A stretch of 64,000 nt of DNA from Rubripirellula lacrimiformis (GTDB lineage Bacteria; Planctomycetota; Planctomycetia; Pirellulales; Pirellulaceae): contig NZ_CP036525.1 of assembly GCF_007741535.1 (NCBI RefSeq), positions 7,564,001-7,628,000 of the forward strand, read 5' to 3'. Positions 1 through 9,402 of this stretch are shown in pieces. Each line of letters starts with the position of its first letter. The stretch's first letter is position 1. The notes beneath the pieces are model-generated. The model saw only the letters and a program-made list of their open reading frames with translations, had not been told where the DNA came from and did not search any database. Position numbers and translations under genes: made by a program.

Positions 1-1
1 C

Positions 2-1564
2 CCGCAAGACACGCAACTGGAACCATGGCCAACCAAAGTGCTGAAGCCATGGGCCGAGTGCACCGCGAACGAGAAGAAGTTGTTCATCAAACAGGTAGAG
101 ATTTTCGCCGCCTACGCTGCTTACAACGACCACGAAATTGGCCGCGTCATCCAGTCGATCGAAGACATGGGCAAACTGGACAACACGCTGATCATCTACA
201 TCAACGGCGACAACGGCACCAGCGCCGAAGGTGGACCGCTTGGCACGCCGAACGAAGTCGCGTTTTTCAACGGCGTCAACATGATGCCCGCGGAAACGCA
301 ATTGAAGTGGTATGACGTCTGGGGCACCGAAGAGACCTACAACCACATGTCGGCCGGTTGGGCATGGGCATTTGACACCCCGTTCACCTGGTTCAAACAG
401 AACGCATCCAAGCTTGGCGGGATCCGCCAAAACATGGCGATCTCGTGGCCAAATCGCATTCAAGATAAGGGCGGTTTGCGTGAACAATTCTGTCACGTGA
501 TCGACATTGCTCCCACCATCTTGGAGGCTGCCGGGATCCAGCAACCCGAAACCGTCGACGGCATCAAGCAAGCGCCGATCGAAGGCACCAGCCTGGTCTA
601 TACGTTCGACAAAGATGCCGCCAAAACACCTTCGCAGCACACCACGCAGTACTTCGAAATGATGGGCCAATGGTCGCTCTATCACGAAGGATGGTTGTTG
701 AGCACGAAAGTGAACCGCGCCCCGTGGGAGGCCTTTGGCGTTGCCAATCCGGACCCATTGAACAACCAAGTGCTTGAACTGTACGACCTGAATACAGACT
801 TTAGCCAATCCCAAAATGTCGCGGACCAGCATCCTGAAAAGCTGATTCAGATGAAGCAAATGTTCATCGACGAAGCGAAGAAGTATCAGGTGTTCCCCAT
901 GGACGCGTCGGTCGCAGGACGGATCGTGGCGGATCGTCCGAACATCACGTCCGGTCGTTCGCAGTTCGTCTACACGCGACCAATGGTCGGTCTGCCGCAA
1001 GGCGATTCGCCGGCGCTGTTGAACAGTTCCTACACGATCACAGCCGAAATCACGGTCCCCGAAGGCGGTGCCGAGGGGATGATGCTGACCTCGGGAGGCC
1101 GGTTCGCCGGTTACGGTTTCTATCTGCTGAAGGGCAAACCGGTGTTCCTTTGGAACCTTTTGGACCTGGATCGCATCAAGTGGGAAGGACCTGATGCGTT
1201 GGCTCCAGGCAAGCACAAAATCGAGTTCGACTTTCGGTATGACGGACTTGGTACCGGCACACTCGCCTACAACAACATGAGCGGCCTTGGTCGTCCCGGC
1301 ACCGGTACATTGACCGTCGATGGCAAAGTGGTCGACACGAAGACGATGCCCAAGTCGTTGCCCATGATTTTACAATGGGACGAAAGCTTTGACATTGGCT
1401 CGGACACTCTGACCGGTGTCAACGATGCAGACTACCAGCCGCCGTTCACCTTCACCGGCAAACTGGACAAGCTAACGGTTGATATCGACCGGCCGAAATT
1501 GTCCGCCGAGGATATCAAGACCTTGGAAGAGGGAATGAAGAAGATCGAAGCGGGCAAGGAATAG
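2..1564 (+). CDS. Arylsulfatase, C-terminal part (5' end outside window)
   Basis: The reading frame is open from base 2, so the gene enters from outside the window; the GTG at 38 is not its start. The visible ~520 residues match the C-terminal half of arylsulfatases of the large AtsA type: a LIIYINGDNG segment (the metal-binding D-N of the sulfatase fold), then a GGIRQNMAISWP stretch, then a beta-rich C-terminal domain. The catalytic C/S-x-P-x-R motif that becomes formylglycine must lie upstream and cannot be checked. The family hydrolyses sulfate esters, and planctomycete members often act on sulfated algal polysaccharides; the substrate here is unknown. The gene ends just before a strong hairpin and looks monocistronic at its 3' end. 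Confidence 0.9.
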   Translation, partial: PQDTQLEPWPTKVLKPWAECTANEKKLFIKQVEIFAAYAAYNDHEIGRVIQSIEDMGKLDNTLIIYINGDNGTSAEGGPLGTPNEVAFFNGVNMMPAETQLKWYDVWGTEETYNHMSAGWAWAFDTPFTWFKQNASKLGGIRQNMAISWPNRIQDKGGLREQFCHVIDIAPTILEAAGIQQPETVDGIKQAPIEGTSLVYTFDKDAAKTPSQHTTQYFEMMGQWSLYHEGWLLSTKVNRAPWEAFGVANPDPLNNQVLELYDLNTDFSQSQNVADQHPEKLIQMKQMFIDEAKKYQVFPMDASVAGRIVADRPNITSGRSQFVYTRPMVGLPQGDSPALLNSSYTITAEITVPEGGAEGMMLTSGGRFAGYGFYLLKGKPVFLWNLLDLDRIKWEGPDALAPGKHKIEFDFRYDGLGTGTLAYNNMSGLGRPGTGTLTVDGKVVDTKTMPKSLPMILQWDESFDIGSDTLTGVNDADYQPPFTFTGKLDKLTVDIDRPKLSAEDIKTLEEGMKKIEAGKE

Positions 1565-1583
1565 GAACCGTTCGCTTTGCCAA

Positions 1584-1620
1584 CACGCGGGTCACGCCTG
1601 AAAGAGCGTGACCCTGCGTG
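1584..1620 (+). terminator. Hairpin downstream of the partial arylsulfatase
   Basis: Twenty bases after the sulfatase stop, a 14-base arm at 1584-1597 is complementary to 1606-1620 (one bulged T) around the loop CTGAAAGA. No T-run follows, so this is a terminator-like hairpin rather than a textbook rho-independent terminator. Confidence 0.5.
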
Positions 1621-1726
1621 CCGGTCATCGGAAACCCGCTGCCTGGCAACCTGAACGGTGATTCATCGGTGGGGATCTGCACCGGCGCGTCCCCGTTTTG
1701 AATTGACGGCTCGCTTGCAGACGCGT

Positions 1727-1748
1727 CGGCCTAGTTGCCACTAGGCCG
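1727..1748. repeat. Perfect 8-bp inverted repeat, CGGCCTAG/CTAGGCCG
   Basis: The arms at 1727-1734 and 1741-1748 match exactly around a 6-base loop. The repeat lies 70 bp upstream of the FkbM methyltransferase start, where it could be an operator or a second terminator hairpin. The rest of 1565-1817 shows nothing recognisable. Confidence 0.35.
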
Positions 1749-1817
1749 GGTTGCGTCTAAAAACCGGTGCATCGTTTTCCCAGCACTAACGCCTTCACCT
1801 CAGCGAATTGAATCCGG

Positions 1818-2543
1818 ATGAAAAGCATGAAGTTCCGCGGTTTCAATTTGTTCCACAACAATCGCGAAGCCGCCGAATCGATGGTTCGTCAGATCGACGA
1901 ATTCCCGTCTTTCTTCACTCCCCAAGGCGATCGGCCGCTAATCGTCGATTGCGGAGCCAACATTGGTGTGTCCGTGCTGGAGTGGAAAACGCGTTGGCCA
2001 CAGGCGGAGATCATCTGCTTCGAACCTGACCCGTTCGCCAGCGAAATTCTACAGATGAACATCGACAAGAATCACACCGTAGGGATCCGGTGCGTTCATG
2101 CGGCAGTGTCTGATTTCGACGGCACGGTTGATTTCTATGGTGACCTTTCACCAACCGCAGACGCGCGAGGAAACTCGCTGGAAGCCACCTGGGCGGATCG
2201 GGAGGGCAGTTCACAAACACAGGTCCAGTGCACGCGGCTTTCGCCCTATATCGCCGGTCGAGATGTCAGCTTTTTGAAATTGGACATCGAAGGTGCCGAG
2301 CAACGCGTGCTGACCGAGATTGCCGACTGCCTGGGCCGCGTTGAAGCGATGTATGTGGAAGTGCATGAAACGGACGAAAGCCGCGACGTCAATTCGCTCG
2401 CAGCCATCGAAAAGATCCTAGCCGCTGCCGGATTCACGATCGAAATGGAACAGCGATACAGCGAACACGCGTTCCCCGAGTCCCTGGATCAATGGCAAGA
2501 AGAAACCAACGCTGCCCTGACACAGATACTCTGCTGGCGCTAG
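1818..2543 (+). CDS. FkbM family methyltransferase
   Basis: A 241-residue soluble protein with the SAM-binding motif I VDCGANIG (residues 43-50), the acidic motif II CFEPDP (about 67-72) and the FkbM signature LKLDIEGAE (153-161). FkbM-type enzymes O-methylate sugars or polyketides, commonly in polysaccharide or secondary-metabolite loci. Length fits the family. The start at 1818 precedes the domain by a normal distance; an ATG at 1827 is possible and neither has a strong ribosome site. It stands alone between a sulfatase and a convergent gene. The substrate cannot be inferred. Confidence 0.85.
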   Translation: MKSMKFRGFNLFHNNREAAESMVRQIDEFPSFFTPQGDRPLIVDCGANIGVSVLEWKTRWPQAEIICFEPDPFASEILQMNIDKNHTVGIRCVHAAVSDFDGTVDFYGDLSPTADARGNSLEATWADREGSSQTQVQCTRLSPYIAGRDVSFLKLDIEGAEQRVLTEIADCLGRVEAMYVEVHETDESRDVNSLAAIEKILAAAGFTIEMEQRYSEHAFPESLDQWQEETNAALTQILCWR

Positions 2544-2547
2544 TCAG

Positions 2548-3498
2548 CTATTTGAATCGAATCACGTACTCGATCCCCAGCCCGAGACTGGATTCGTCGC
2601 CGACACGGAATCCGTTGTAACGTTGCTCGGCGACCAGATACCACTCGTCGACCACGCGCACGCCCAACTGCGTTTCTTCGACCCATGTGCTGCTGGTCGC
2701 GCCGTGATGGTTGATGTTGTGGTCGGCGAACCCGCTAATGTAGACGCGGTCATCTAGCAGTTCGGGAAAGACCTTCCAAAGGAACACGTGTTCGATCTGC
2801 CACTGTGCACCTTCGGCATGATCGAACTGTGCGGCATAAAATGCGACCCAATACTTGATGCCAAAATTCTGCAGCGGTGAATCAAGTAGCGGCGTTTGAT
2901 GAGCCGCCCAGCGAGGTCCGAAACGCAGGACATCATTGTCATCAGAGGTGCGAAGCAACACCTGAGCGGCAGCCGCCAGCGGCAGATTCCAATCGGGTGT
3001 CCAACGTAGATTCTGTTCGGTCAGAAGGCTGACCGTCTCCTCCAGTTCGCCTCGGGTACGATCGCGACCAAAGTTCGAAAGGCTGAAGTATTGCAATCCA
3101 TGCGGTAGATTGGCGAGCGCGTTGATCGTCAACGAATTGTCGGAATCAACCAACGTGTAGGGATACAGATTGAAATCGAGGAAGCCCGTATTCGACGCGG
3201 ACTTCTTGCTTGCACTTGGCGGGGACTTCAGAGCATCTTTCAAAAGGGCTTCGCTGCTGACCTGTTGGACAGACGCATGCGGCGTGGCGTACTGCTGCAG
3301 GGCGTACCAGTCAATCTGCTGTTCGAAGGATCGTGACCGGGGTTGATCCAACGCCAAATCCACATGCGGCGAACCACCAGACTGATCCGGCGGGGCGGCG
3401 TCGCCGATTGGGGAGAAAGACACCACCATCCATAGCAGCAGGCATCGTATCACTGCGATTCGAAAGGTGCCTTCGTTCGGCTTGCAAGCATCGCCCAT
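2548..3498 (-). CDS. Predicted outer-membrane beta-barrel protein (unknown function)
   Basis: The ATG at 3498 is preferred over the longer frame from 3609 because it is followed by a hydrophobic leader (FRIAVIRCLLLWMVVSF, ending near DAAPP). After a low-complexity linker (residues ~35-100) the remainder is rich in alternating hydrophobic/polar strands with aromatic girdles (for example GLQYFSLSNFGRD, IKYWVAFYAAQFDH, GLGIEYVIRFK) and ends near an aromatic residue, as barrel proteins do. It resembles Tsx/OmpK-like narrow channels in texture, but I cannot assign a family. It is convergent with the FkbM gene with only 4 bp between stops. Confidence 0.6.
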   Translation of the reverse strand: MGDACKPNEGTFRIAVIRCLLLWMVVSFSPIGDAAPPDQSGGSPHVDLALDQPRSRSFEQQIDWYALQQYATPHASVQQVSSEALLKDALKSPPSASKKSASNTGFLDFNLYPYTLVDSDNSLTINALANLPHGLQYFSLSNFGRDRTRGELEETVSLLTEQNLRWTPDWNLPLAAAAQVLLRTSDDNDVLRFGPRWAAHQTPLLDSPLQNFGIKYWVAFYAAQFDHAEGAQWQIEHVFLWKVFPELLDDRVYISGFADHNINHHGATSSTWVEETQLGVRVVDEWYLVAEQRYNGFRVGDESSLGLGIEYVIRFK

Positions 3499-3795
3499 TG
3501 GTTCCCTCGTCGATAGACTCGCACGATCAGAGGCGACGAACCCAGACGTTTCACGCAGCCCCAGGCATCCAAGTGCAGGCAACAGCCATTTTGACCATGC
3601 ACACACCACCTATTGCGGTCTCTGGTTTCCGAACCACCGGTTGCAACCTTCGCACAGGATTGCGTGCCACGCACAAAGCACTGGTCCATCCACTGATATC
3701 AGCTCTAGCACCCGACTGCGCCATCGATAGATTGCCAAACGCGGTAACCCGCACCGGCATCCTCCCCCCGATCGCTGCCATCGGCCTGTCTTTCG

Positions 3796-3822
3796 CGCCC
3801 GTGAAACGATCCGTCACGGGCG
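3796..3822 (-). terminator. Perfect 9-bp stem hairpin after the small unknown gene
   Basis: CGCCCGTGA at 3796-3804 is exactly complementary to TCACGGGCG at 3814-3822 around a 9-base loop. It begins 9 bases past the stop of the minus-strand 152-aa gene, the position of a terminator, but no T-run follows on the minus strand. The rest of 3499-3831 holds no credible gene. Confidence 0.5.
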
Positions 3823-3831
3823 GTAACGCAC

Positions 3832-4290
3832 CTACAGTTTCGAGATCTGTTGGTTGAAATCGAATTGCAGATCCGGATGAACTTTGTCGATTGCCTTATC
3901 GATCTTTTTCAGTTGGGTAGCGTACATATTGACGCTGACACGGCAGTTGCCGAAGCTGATCTTCTTGTCCTTGATCCGTCGACAAAAGTGAATCCGCACC
4001 TGCAACTCGGTTTCCTTGTCGCCAGAGAACCTCAGTGACTTGTCCATCCAGCGGACCACCTTGCGGAGCGTTTTTTTGTGGATCCGTCCGGGCGTGTCCA
4101 GTTGCTGGTCGATTTCGCTGCACAAGTCGTTGGCGTAGCCAATTTCGTCATCTGCCTTCATCAACAGATACGTCAGCAGTTCTTTGCTCTCGACTTTGAA
4201 CTTGGCCATTCGAAGACAGACGTCCAACAAATCGTCTTGATCTAATTTGACAAGCTCCTTCTTCAACTGGCTGATCGTGGCGGCTTTCAT
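3832..4290 (-). CDS. Conserved-looking hypothetical protein, 152 aa
   Basis: A lysine-rich, mostly helical cytosolic protein without leader or membrane segment. It opens with a KAATISQLKKELVKLDQDDL-type helix and has a basic middle (residues ~70-110). The composition resembles small uncharacterised helical proteins found in Bacteroidetes and planctomycetes, but I do not recognise a domain. It lies 63 bp downstream of the inositol oxygenase gene on the same strand and may be co-transcribed with it. Coding status is supported by its codon pattern, the terminator-like hairpin after the stop and its fit between neighbours. Confidence 0.6.
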   Translation of the reverse strand: MKAATISQLKKELVKLDQDDLLDVCLRMAKFKVESKELLTYLLMKADDEIGYANDLCSEIDQQLDTPGRIHKKTLRKVVRWMDKSLRFSGDKETELQVRIHFCRRIKDKKISFGNCRVSVNMYATQLKKIDKAIDKVHPDLQFDFNQQISKL

Positions 4291-4353
4291 GAACGTCTCG
4301 TGATCGGATGAATCGTCTGTATCGGTCCAGGCTGTTGACAGCCCGACGCCGAA

Positions 4354-5235
4354 CTACCATCGCAGTCGTTCGGGAAAGAACTCGTTGATCAGGTCTTCGT
4401 AGTAAGGCCGAAGCGCCGCGACATCAGGCCGAGCTTTGTTCTTTGTGTACAAATCATACGGATTGAATTTCCGTACCCATTCCATCCGTTCGTGGTCATC
4501 CTTGTCCATCAAATGGTCATAGGCGTTCTCGCGATGGCCGGGATAGAAGGAGTGATATCGGACCATCGCCAAAGCAGGTTCTGGCAGATATTCCTTGACG
4601 ACGTGATACAGGTATTCGTCGTGCCCCCAGGACAAAAACACGTTATCCAGCCCCACGTTCGGGGAATAGACCCCGTTCGGCGTGCTGTACAGCGGGTCCT
4701 GGCTGTCCGGATTTGCGTCAAAGAACTGACTGAACACGATTTTGTCCGAGAACGCACAACCGACCGGGAACGTGTCGCCGACCACGGCCCACTGCGGTTC
4801 GTCGAACAGGCAAAGGACCTTGCCCAAATCGTGAATCAGACCGGTCAAGATGAACCATCGGGGATGCCCGTCGGCCCGAATCGCTTCGGCGGTCTGCATC
4901 AGGTGTTCGATCTGATTCAGATCGGTGTCCGGATCGCTATCGTCGACCAGCGTGTTCAGAAACTCCATCGCTTCCCAGACACCCATCTGTTGGCGATCCA
5001 ACCCCAAGTACTGTTTGCGTTTGTGTTGCACGAAGTCAAACGTTTGATGCTGATGATTCAATCGATAGAATTCACGCACACTTGGTCGCGAGTCGGACTC
5101 GTAATCGCGAAACTGCTCGGGCGTCTTTTCCGAATCCGATGCGATTGCATGCGGTTCGGGGTAACGCTGCAGCAGATCGTCTTCCCATTCATCCAGGCTG
5201 GCAAGCGGTTGGTCATCACCGGGCGGTTTCATCAT
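4354..5235 (-). CDS. MIOX: myo-Inositol oxygenase
   Basis: This 293-residue protein aligns by eye along its whole length with animal MIOX, which cleaves myo-inositol to D-glucuronate with O2 at a mixed-valent di-iron site. All six iron ligands can be placed: His111, His135-Asp136 (in LIHDLGKV), His205 (WGHDEY), His228 (RYHSFYP) and Asp261 (NPYDLYTK). The family blocks [15 protein letters not shown] and LRPYYEDLI are nearly unchanged from the eukaryotic enzyme. The ATG at 5235 (MMKPPGDD) is chosen over 5322 because the longer frame adds a non-homologous tail. No inositol transporter or glucuronate genes adjoin it, so the pathway context is missing. The enzyme is uncommon in bacteria. Confidence 0.95.
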   Translation of the reverse strand: MMKPPGDDQPLASLDEWEDDLLQRYPEPHAIASDSEKTPEQFRDYESDSRPSVREFYRLNHQHQTFDFVQHKRKQYLGLDRQQMGVWEAMEFLNTLVDDSDPDTDLNQIEHLMQTAEAIRADGHPRWFILTGLIHDLGKVLCLFDEPQWAVVGDTFPVGCAFSDKIVFSQFFDANPDSQDPLYSTPNGVYSPNVGLDNVFLSWGHDEYLYHVVKEYLPEPALAMVRYHSFYPGHRENAYDHLMDKDDHERMEWVRKFNPYDLYTKNKARPDVAALRPYYEDLINEFFPERLRW

Positions 5236-5609
5236 GACGGTTCCAAGAGACGCGTGGGAGAGAAAGTTGACACCAGCCGGCGGCCATCGTGTCGGTGCCG
5301 GCAATGCTAAGTTGGCAGGCAAGTCGGGGAAGGTCCCATCGGCCGATTGTCATTGTTTCGTCTCTGGCGATCGGTGGGAACCGGCCCAAATTCGATAGCC
5401 CCCCATTCAAGACAGCAACCGAGCCAATCATCGACCAAGTTCATCGTCCGTCATTCAGGCCGGACCATTGACGATCATCCGATCGTGGGTTGCTAGCTGC
5501 ATCTTTTGGACAACATTCCACTTTTTTCGCTTCACGGGCTGTCACCGGATGGCTGGTTTCGCGGTTATCAAAGAGATTCAATCCTCAACATCCCAACGCG
5601 GAAAATCCA
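5236..5609. other. Divergent intergenic region between MIOX and the TIGR01777 gene
   Basis: About 370 bp separate the two divergent starts and should contain both promoters. I see no convincing -35/-10 pair, operator palindrome or small gene. If the TIGR01777 gene starts at 5490 instead of 5610, the last 120 bp would be coding. Confidence 0.4.
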
Positions 5610-6575
5610 GTGGACCAGAAACTGAGTGACAAACGGATCGTGATCGCGGGTGGGAGCGGATTTCTAGGGCTGTCGATGGCAAGTGCGTTGGCCCAGGATG
5701 GTGCCGATGTGACTCTATTGTCGCGGTCAGCACCGAAGGCAGCTGGGCGGTGGACGCATCTGGCTTGGGATGGCCGCACGTTGGGCAGTTGGGCGGACGC
5801 GATGGATGGGTGCGACGCGGTCATCAACCTGGCCGGGCGGTCGGTGAACTGCATCAAGACGCCAGATCATAAAGACGAAATTCTGCGGTCGCGGGTCGAG
5901 TCGACTCGGGCGCTGGGTCAGGCGATGCGGGCGGTTGGTTCGCCACCGCCGGTCTGGGTGCAAATGAGTACGGCTCATCTGTACGGCGACCCGCCATCGG
6001 CTGTATGCACCGAAGAATCGGCCGCAGGAATTGGATTTGCACCGACCGTTGCCAGGGCTTGGGAAACCGCGCTGGCGGAGAGCAAGTTGCCGGGGCAACG
6101 CGGCGTCGTGATGCGGACCAGCTTTGTCGTCGGCCACGATCGTGGGGCCGGCGGAGGAGCACTGGGCACGCTTCGACGGATTGCGAAGTGGGGCATCGGC
6201 GGCAGGGTGGCCAGCGGTACGCAGGGTATGTCGTGGATTCACGAAGACGACGTCAACGCCGTTTTCACCCGTGCAATCATCGACGAAACGATGTCCGGCG
6301 TTTACATCGTTTCAGCCCCCAATCCAGAGTCGCAAGCGAACTTCATGCGAACGCTTCGCCGGGTCACTGGGATGCCCATCGGTCTGCCCGCATTTGAATG
6401 GATGGTTCGCATAGGGGCGCCCCTCGTGATGCGGACCGATCCGGAATTGGTGCTGTACGGTCGCTACGTGATTCCCAAGCGTTTGATGGCCGAAGGTTTC
6501 AATTTCCGGTTTGCCGAGCTCGAACCAGCACTGCGGGATCTGCAAACCAGACAAATCGAATCGGTTGGCCACTAG
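5610..6575 (+). CDS. TIGR01777 family epimerase-like SDR protein
   Basis: An extended short-chain dehydrogenase fold. It begins with the Rossmann motif [11 protein letters not shown], directly after the GTG at 5610, which I take as the start; the frame can extend to 5490 but adds only non-homologous residues. The mid-protein segment MSTAHLYGD carries the Ser-x(n)-Tyr region, and the [13 protein letters not shown] and SWIHEDDV blocks are typical of the TIGR01777/YfcH group of sugar-nucleotide epimerase-like proteins. The substrate is unknown for the family. It is monocistronic by spacing, with about 200 bp before the next gene. Confidence 0.85.
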   Translation: MDQKLSDKRIVIAGGSGFLGLSMASALAQDGADVTLLSRSAPKAAGRWTHLAWDGRTLGSWADAMDGCDAVINLAGRSVNCIKTPDHKDEILRSRVESTRALGQAMRAVGSPPPVWVQMSTAHLYGDPPSAVCTEESAAGIGFAPTVARAWETALAESKLPGQRGVVMRTSFVVGHDRGAGGGALGTLRRIAKWGIGGRVASGTQGMSWIHEDDVNAVFTRAIIDETMSGVYIVSAPNPESQANFMRTLRRVTGMPIGLPAFEWMVRIGAPLVMRTDPELVLYGRYVIPKRLMAEGFNFRFAELEPALRDLQTRQIESVGH

Positions 6576-6772
6576 ACGATTCACACGGCCACCGAAAATC
6601 GTTTCGATGAAATGGAACTTCGATCAGTCGCTTTAGGTATCATGGGTCTGGCTTGTTTCCAGTCGCCACCACTGCGTTGATTGGGTGACGGTGGTCCCCC
6701 CAAGGACGACAGGCCCATCAACGCACAATCCTGCCAACCTCATTCACTCCCTCCGCCCTAGTAAGTCCATCG

Positions 6773-7594
6773 ATGAACTCTTTGAATCGTCGCCGATTTT
6801 TGGCTACCACTTCCGCCACCATCGTCGCTAGCTCGATTGCACGAAGCGCCTTCGCTGCACCATCCGACAAGTTCCAACTGGGAATCCAGTTGTATTCGCT
6901 GCGTGGGTTCGATACCGACACGGCGCTCAAGCACGCAGCCGAGCTTGGTTTTTCGCAGGTGGAGTTTTACGGGGGCATGCTCGGCACGGACGCCAGCGAC
7001 GAAGTCATTACGGCGACTCGCGAAAAGGTCGCGAACCTGGGCATGACCATTTCGGCTCACGGAGTGAACAAGTTCACGAAGAACGCAGAGGAGAACCGCA
7101 AAATCTTCGAGTTCGCAAAGAAGCTTGGCGTGAAGGCGCTGACGGCGGATCCAGACCCCGATTCGCTGGACAGCTTGGATGATCTGGTCAAAGAGTTCGA
7201 CATTCGAATTGCGATCCACAATCACGGACCTCGCCATCGCTACAACAAGGCCATGGACGTCCTGCAAGTGATCGATGGGCGTGACGAACGAATCGGCGCA
7301 TGTGCAGACCTGGGGCACTACATTCGTTCGGGCCAACAGGCGACCGAGGTCATTCGATTGTTCAAGGGACGCCTGTATGGGATCCACTTGAAAGACTTTG
7401 CGGAGATGAAGGACAAGACCGAAGGCGTGATCCTTGGAAAGGGACACCTGGATGTGAAGGGTGTTTTTGACGCATTGCGAATGGTCGACTTCCCATCCGA
7501 CGGTGCGATCTCGCTGGAGTACGAAGAGAACCCGAAAGATCCGATCGAAGAAATTCGACAATGCGTCCGCGTGTCCAAGGCAGCGATGGGCTAG
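6773..7594 (+). CDS. Exported sugar phosphate isomerase/epimerase-like TIM barrel
   Basis: The protein has a twin-arginine leader (NRRRFLATTSA, cleavage expected near AFA-AP, about residue 28), then a xylose-isomerase-like TIM barrel: GIQLYSLR, FSQVEFYGG, IAIHNHG, GACADLGHY and GIHLKDF mark successive strands, and the H, D, H and E residues there (final E in ISLEYEEN) form the usual metal site. Length is 273 aa. Such Tat-exported isomerase-like proteins are abundant in planctomycetes and act on unknown sugars outside the cytoplasm. It meets the sulfatase gene tail to tail with the two stop codons overlapping in a CTAG tetranucleotide (7591-7594). Confidence 0.85.
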   Translation: MNSLNRRRFLATTSATIVASSIARSAFAAPSDKFQLGIQLYSLRGFDTDTALKHAAELGFSQVEFYGGMLGTDASDEVITATREKVANLGMTISAHGVNKFTKNAEENRKIFEFAKKLGVKALTADPDPDSLDSLDDLVKEFDIRIAIHNHGPRHRYNKAMDVLQVIDGRDERIGACADLGHYIRSGQQATEVIRLFKGRLYGIHLKDFAEMKDKTEGVILGKGHLDVKGVFDALRMVDFPSDGAISLEYEENPKDPIEEIRQCVRVSKAAMG

Positions 7595-9402
7595 GGCAGC
7601 AGCGTCAATGTGATGCGCCGCACGTCCATGACGGAGTCCCCAGGAATATCGGTCGCTCGCAGCGTCAGTGGTCCCACGCCGGCGGGCAAGTCCATCTGAC
7701 CGAGTGCCAGCGTGCGGAATTCCTTCATCTGACTTTCCGCAGGCGGACGCGGCAGCGTGTCTTGGTGGGTGTACAACGGCGGGTCCCAACCGGGTGTGAC
7801 CTTGCCGGACAAACGAGCGTCTTGAAAACTCAATTCGATCGTGGCCCCGACATCGGCCAGTTTGCAGGTGTAGTCCATGGCGACTTCATAGCGCCCGGCG
7901 GTGTGGACATCTAGCAACCACACCATCGCATCCTGTTCGCTGGTCCAATCGACAAAGTACGAACAATTCGGTGCACGACTGCTGCGTTGCACTGATCCGC
8001 TGGGGTCACCGTCGCGGGCTGGCAACATCGTGATCGGAAACTCGCGATAGCCGACCGGTATTGGACGCTGGTCAACGGCATTCCTGTCATTCTTTGCACC
8101 TCGGACGACTGCCGGTTTGCCAAACATCTCGTGACGCCATGACTTCACCGATTCAGCCAGTTCCGTGGCCAGTGTCGGTCGTTGATCGTTGATGGGCTTG
8201 GTTTGCCCGGGGTCGGCGACCATGTCAAAAAGTTTGCCTTGGTGGTCTAGCCGATGGGTTTGCGTCCGCACGCTGACCTTGCCGCCCCAAGTCGAGAATT
8301 GCTGATGCGTCAAAAACGCCTCTCGCTGAGCCGAATCGAGGTTCCGCTGCATCAGCAACGATGTCAGGTCGCGTCCGTCCAGTGGCTTTTCACCGACGCG
8401 ATCCACACCAGCCAGCGCGGTCAGTGTTGGCAGCAGATCGATCGCGCCGCTGATTTGCGTGACCGTGTGTTCGCGGGGCAGTTTCCCTGGCCAACGGATG
8501 TAGCAAACCGATCGCACGCCGCCTTCGTCGGTGCTGCCCTTGCGGCCCTTCATTCCGCCGGTCCAGCGATGGCTGTTGGGGCCATTGTCCGAAAAGTACA
8601 CGACGATCGTATTGTCATCGATGCCATGGTCGCGGAGCTTTTCTAGCACGCGGCCAACATTCATGTCCTGATTTTCGACCATCGCAAGTGCACAGCGAGT
8701 GTGGTCATCGAGTTCGGCTTTTGCGTCCGTCGCGGTTTGCTGGATCGACAGGTCTTTGAATCGCTTCCAGTATTCTTCTGGTACCGTCCATGGCGAGTGC
8801 GGAGTGCTAAACGGTACGTAACAAAGAAACGGCTGGTCCTTGTTTCGATCGATGAAGTCGATGGCACGATCGGTGCAAACGTCCACGATGTACCCCTCTG
8901 TCCGAATCATGCGGCCGTTGTGCTCCAGTGGCGCATCGAAATACTCGCCCCAGTGTCCAGACGTGTGCCCAAAATATTCGTCGAAGCCACGTGCCATGGG
9001 ATGGTACGGCCACTGGCTACCGTTGTGCCACTTTCCAAACGCACCGGTGGCGTAGCCGGCGGCCTGGAAGGCGTCCGAAATGGTGTTCTCATCGATGTCC
9101 AGCCGTTCCTGTCCCGTCGAAACGCCACGCACGCCGCCCCGCGGGTGATAGCGTCCGGTCAAGAATTCCGCGCGAGTGGGTGCACAGACCGGGCACACGT
9201 AAAAACGATCCATGGAAACACCCTGCTGGGCGATCGAATCAATGTTGGGCGTCGAAATTTGAAGGTTGCCCGACTGGCTGTAGTCTCCCCAACCAGCGTC
9301 ATCGGCCAGGAAGATGACCAAGTTCGGCTGCTGAGAACATGCCGGACGGCACACCGCCAAGCAGAAGATGGACAACAACAAGCTGCATGCGTAACGTTTC
9401 AT
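7591..9402 (-). CDS. Secreted sulfatase with C-terminal beta domain
   Basis: The 603-residue type I sulfatase starts at ATG 9402 with a clear signal peptide (KRYACSLLLSIFCLAV, ending near CSQQ). Asp34-Asp35 of FLADDAGWGD bind calcium, and Cys73 in CAPTR (73-77) is the residue converted to formylglycine, followed by AEFLTGR. The VVYFSDNGPN block (about 260-270) supplies the other metal ligands. After the catalytic domain, residues ~440-600 form an extra beta-rich region resembling the carbohydrate-binding-like tails of planctomycete sulfatases. A 42-residue upstream extension to 9528 lacks a leader and was dropped. The substrate is probably a sulfated glycan, but this is inferred. Confidence 0.93.
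   Translation of the reverse strand: MKRYACSLLLSIFCLAVCRPACSQQPNLVIFLADDAGWGDYSQSGNLQISTPNIDSIAQQGVSMDRFYVCPVCAPTRAEFLTGRYHPRGGVRGVSTGQERLDIDENTISDAFQAAGYATGAFGKWHNGSQWPYHPMARGFDEYFGHTSGHWGEYFDAPLEHNGRMIRTEGYIVDVCTDRAIDFIDRNKDQPFLCYVPFSTPHSPWTVPEEYWKRFKDLSIQQTATDAKAELDDHTRCALAMVENQDMNVGRVLEKLRDHGIDDNTIVVYFSDNGPNSHRWTGGMKGRKGSTDEGGVRSVCYIRWPGKLPREHTVTQISGAIDLLPTLTALAGVDRVGEKPLDGRDLTSLLMQRNLDSAQREAFLTHQQFSTWGGKVSVRTQTHRLDHQGKLFDMVADPGQTKPINDQRPTLATELAESVKSWRHEMFGKPAVVRGAKNDRNAVDQRPIPVGYREFPITMLPARDGDPSGSVQRSSRAPNCSYFVDWTSEQDAMVWLLDVHTAGRYEVAMDYTCKLADVGATIELSFQDARLSGKVTPGWDPPLYTHQDTLPRPPAESQMKEFRTLALGQMDLPAGVGPLTLRATDIPGDSVMDVRRITLTLLP

Noticed and set aside
3333-3857. 174-codon plus-strand ORF in the gap near 3.5 kb
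   Set aside because: Proline/arginine/histidine-rich, overlaps the leader region of the barrel gene, and has no ribosome site.
4492-5310. 272-codon plus-strand ORF
   Set aside because: Exactly antisense to the clear inositol oxygenase gene; no motif or leader.
6758-7789. 343-codon minus-strand ORF
   Set aside because: Antisense to the TIM-barrel gene, which has a Tat leader and conserved blocks.
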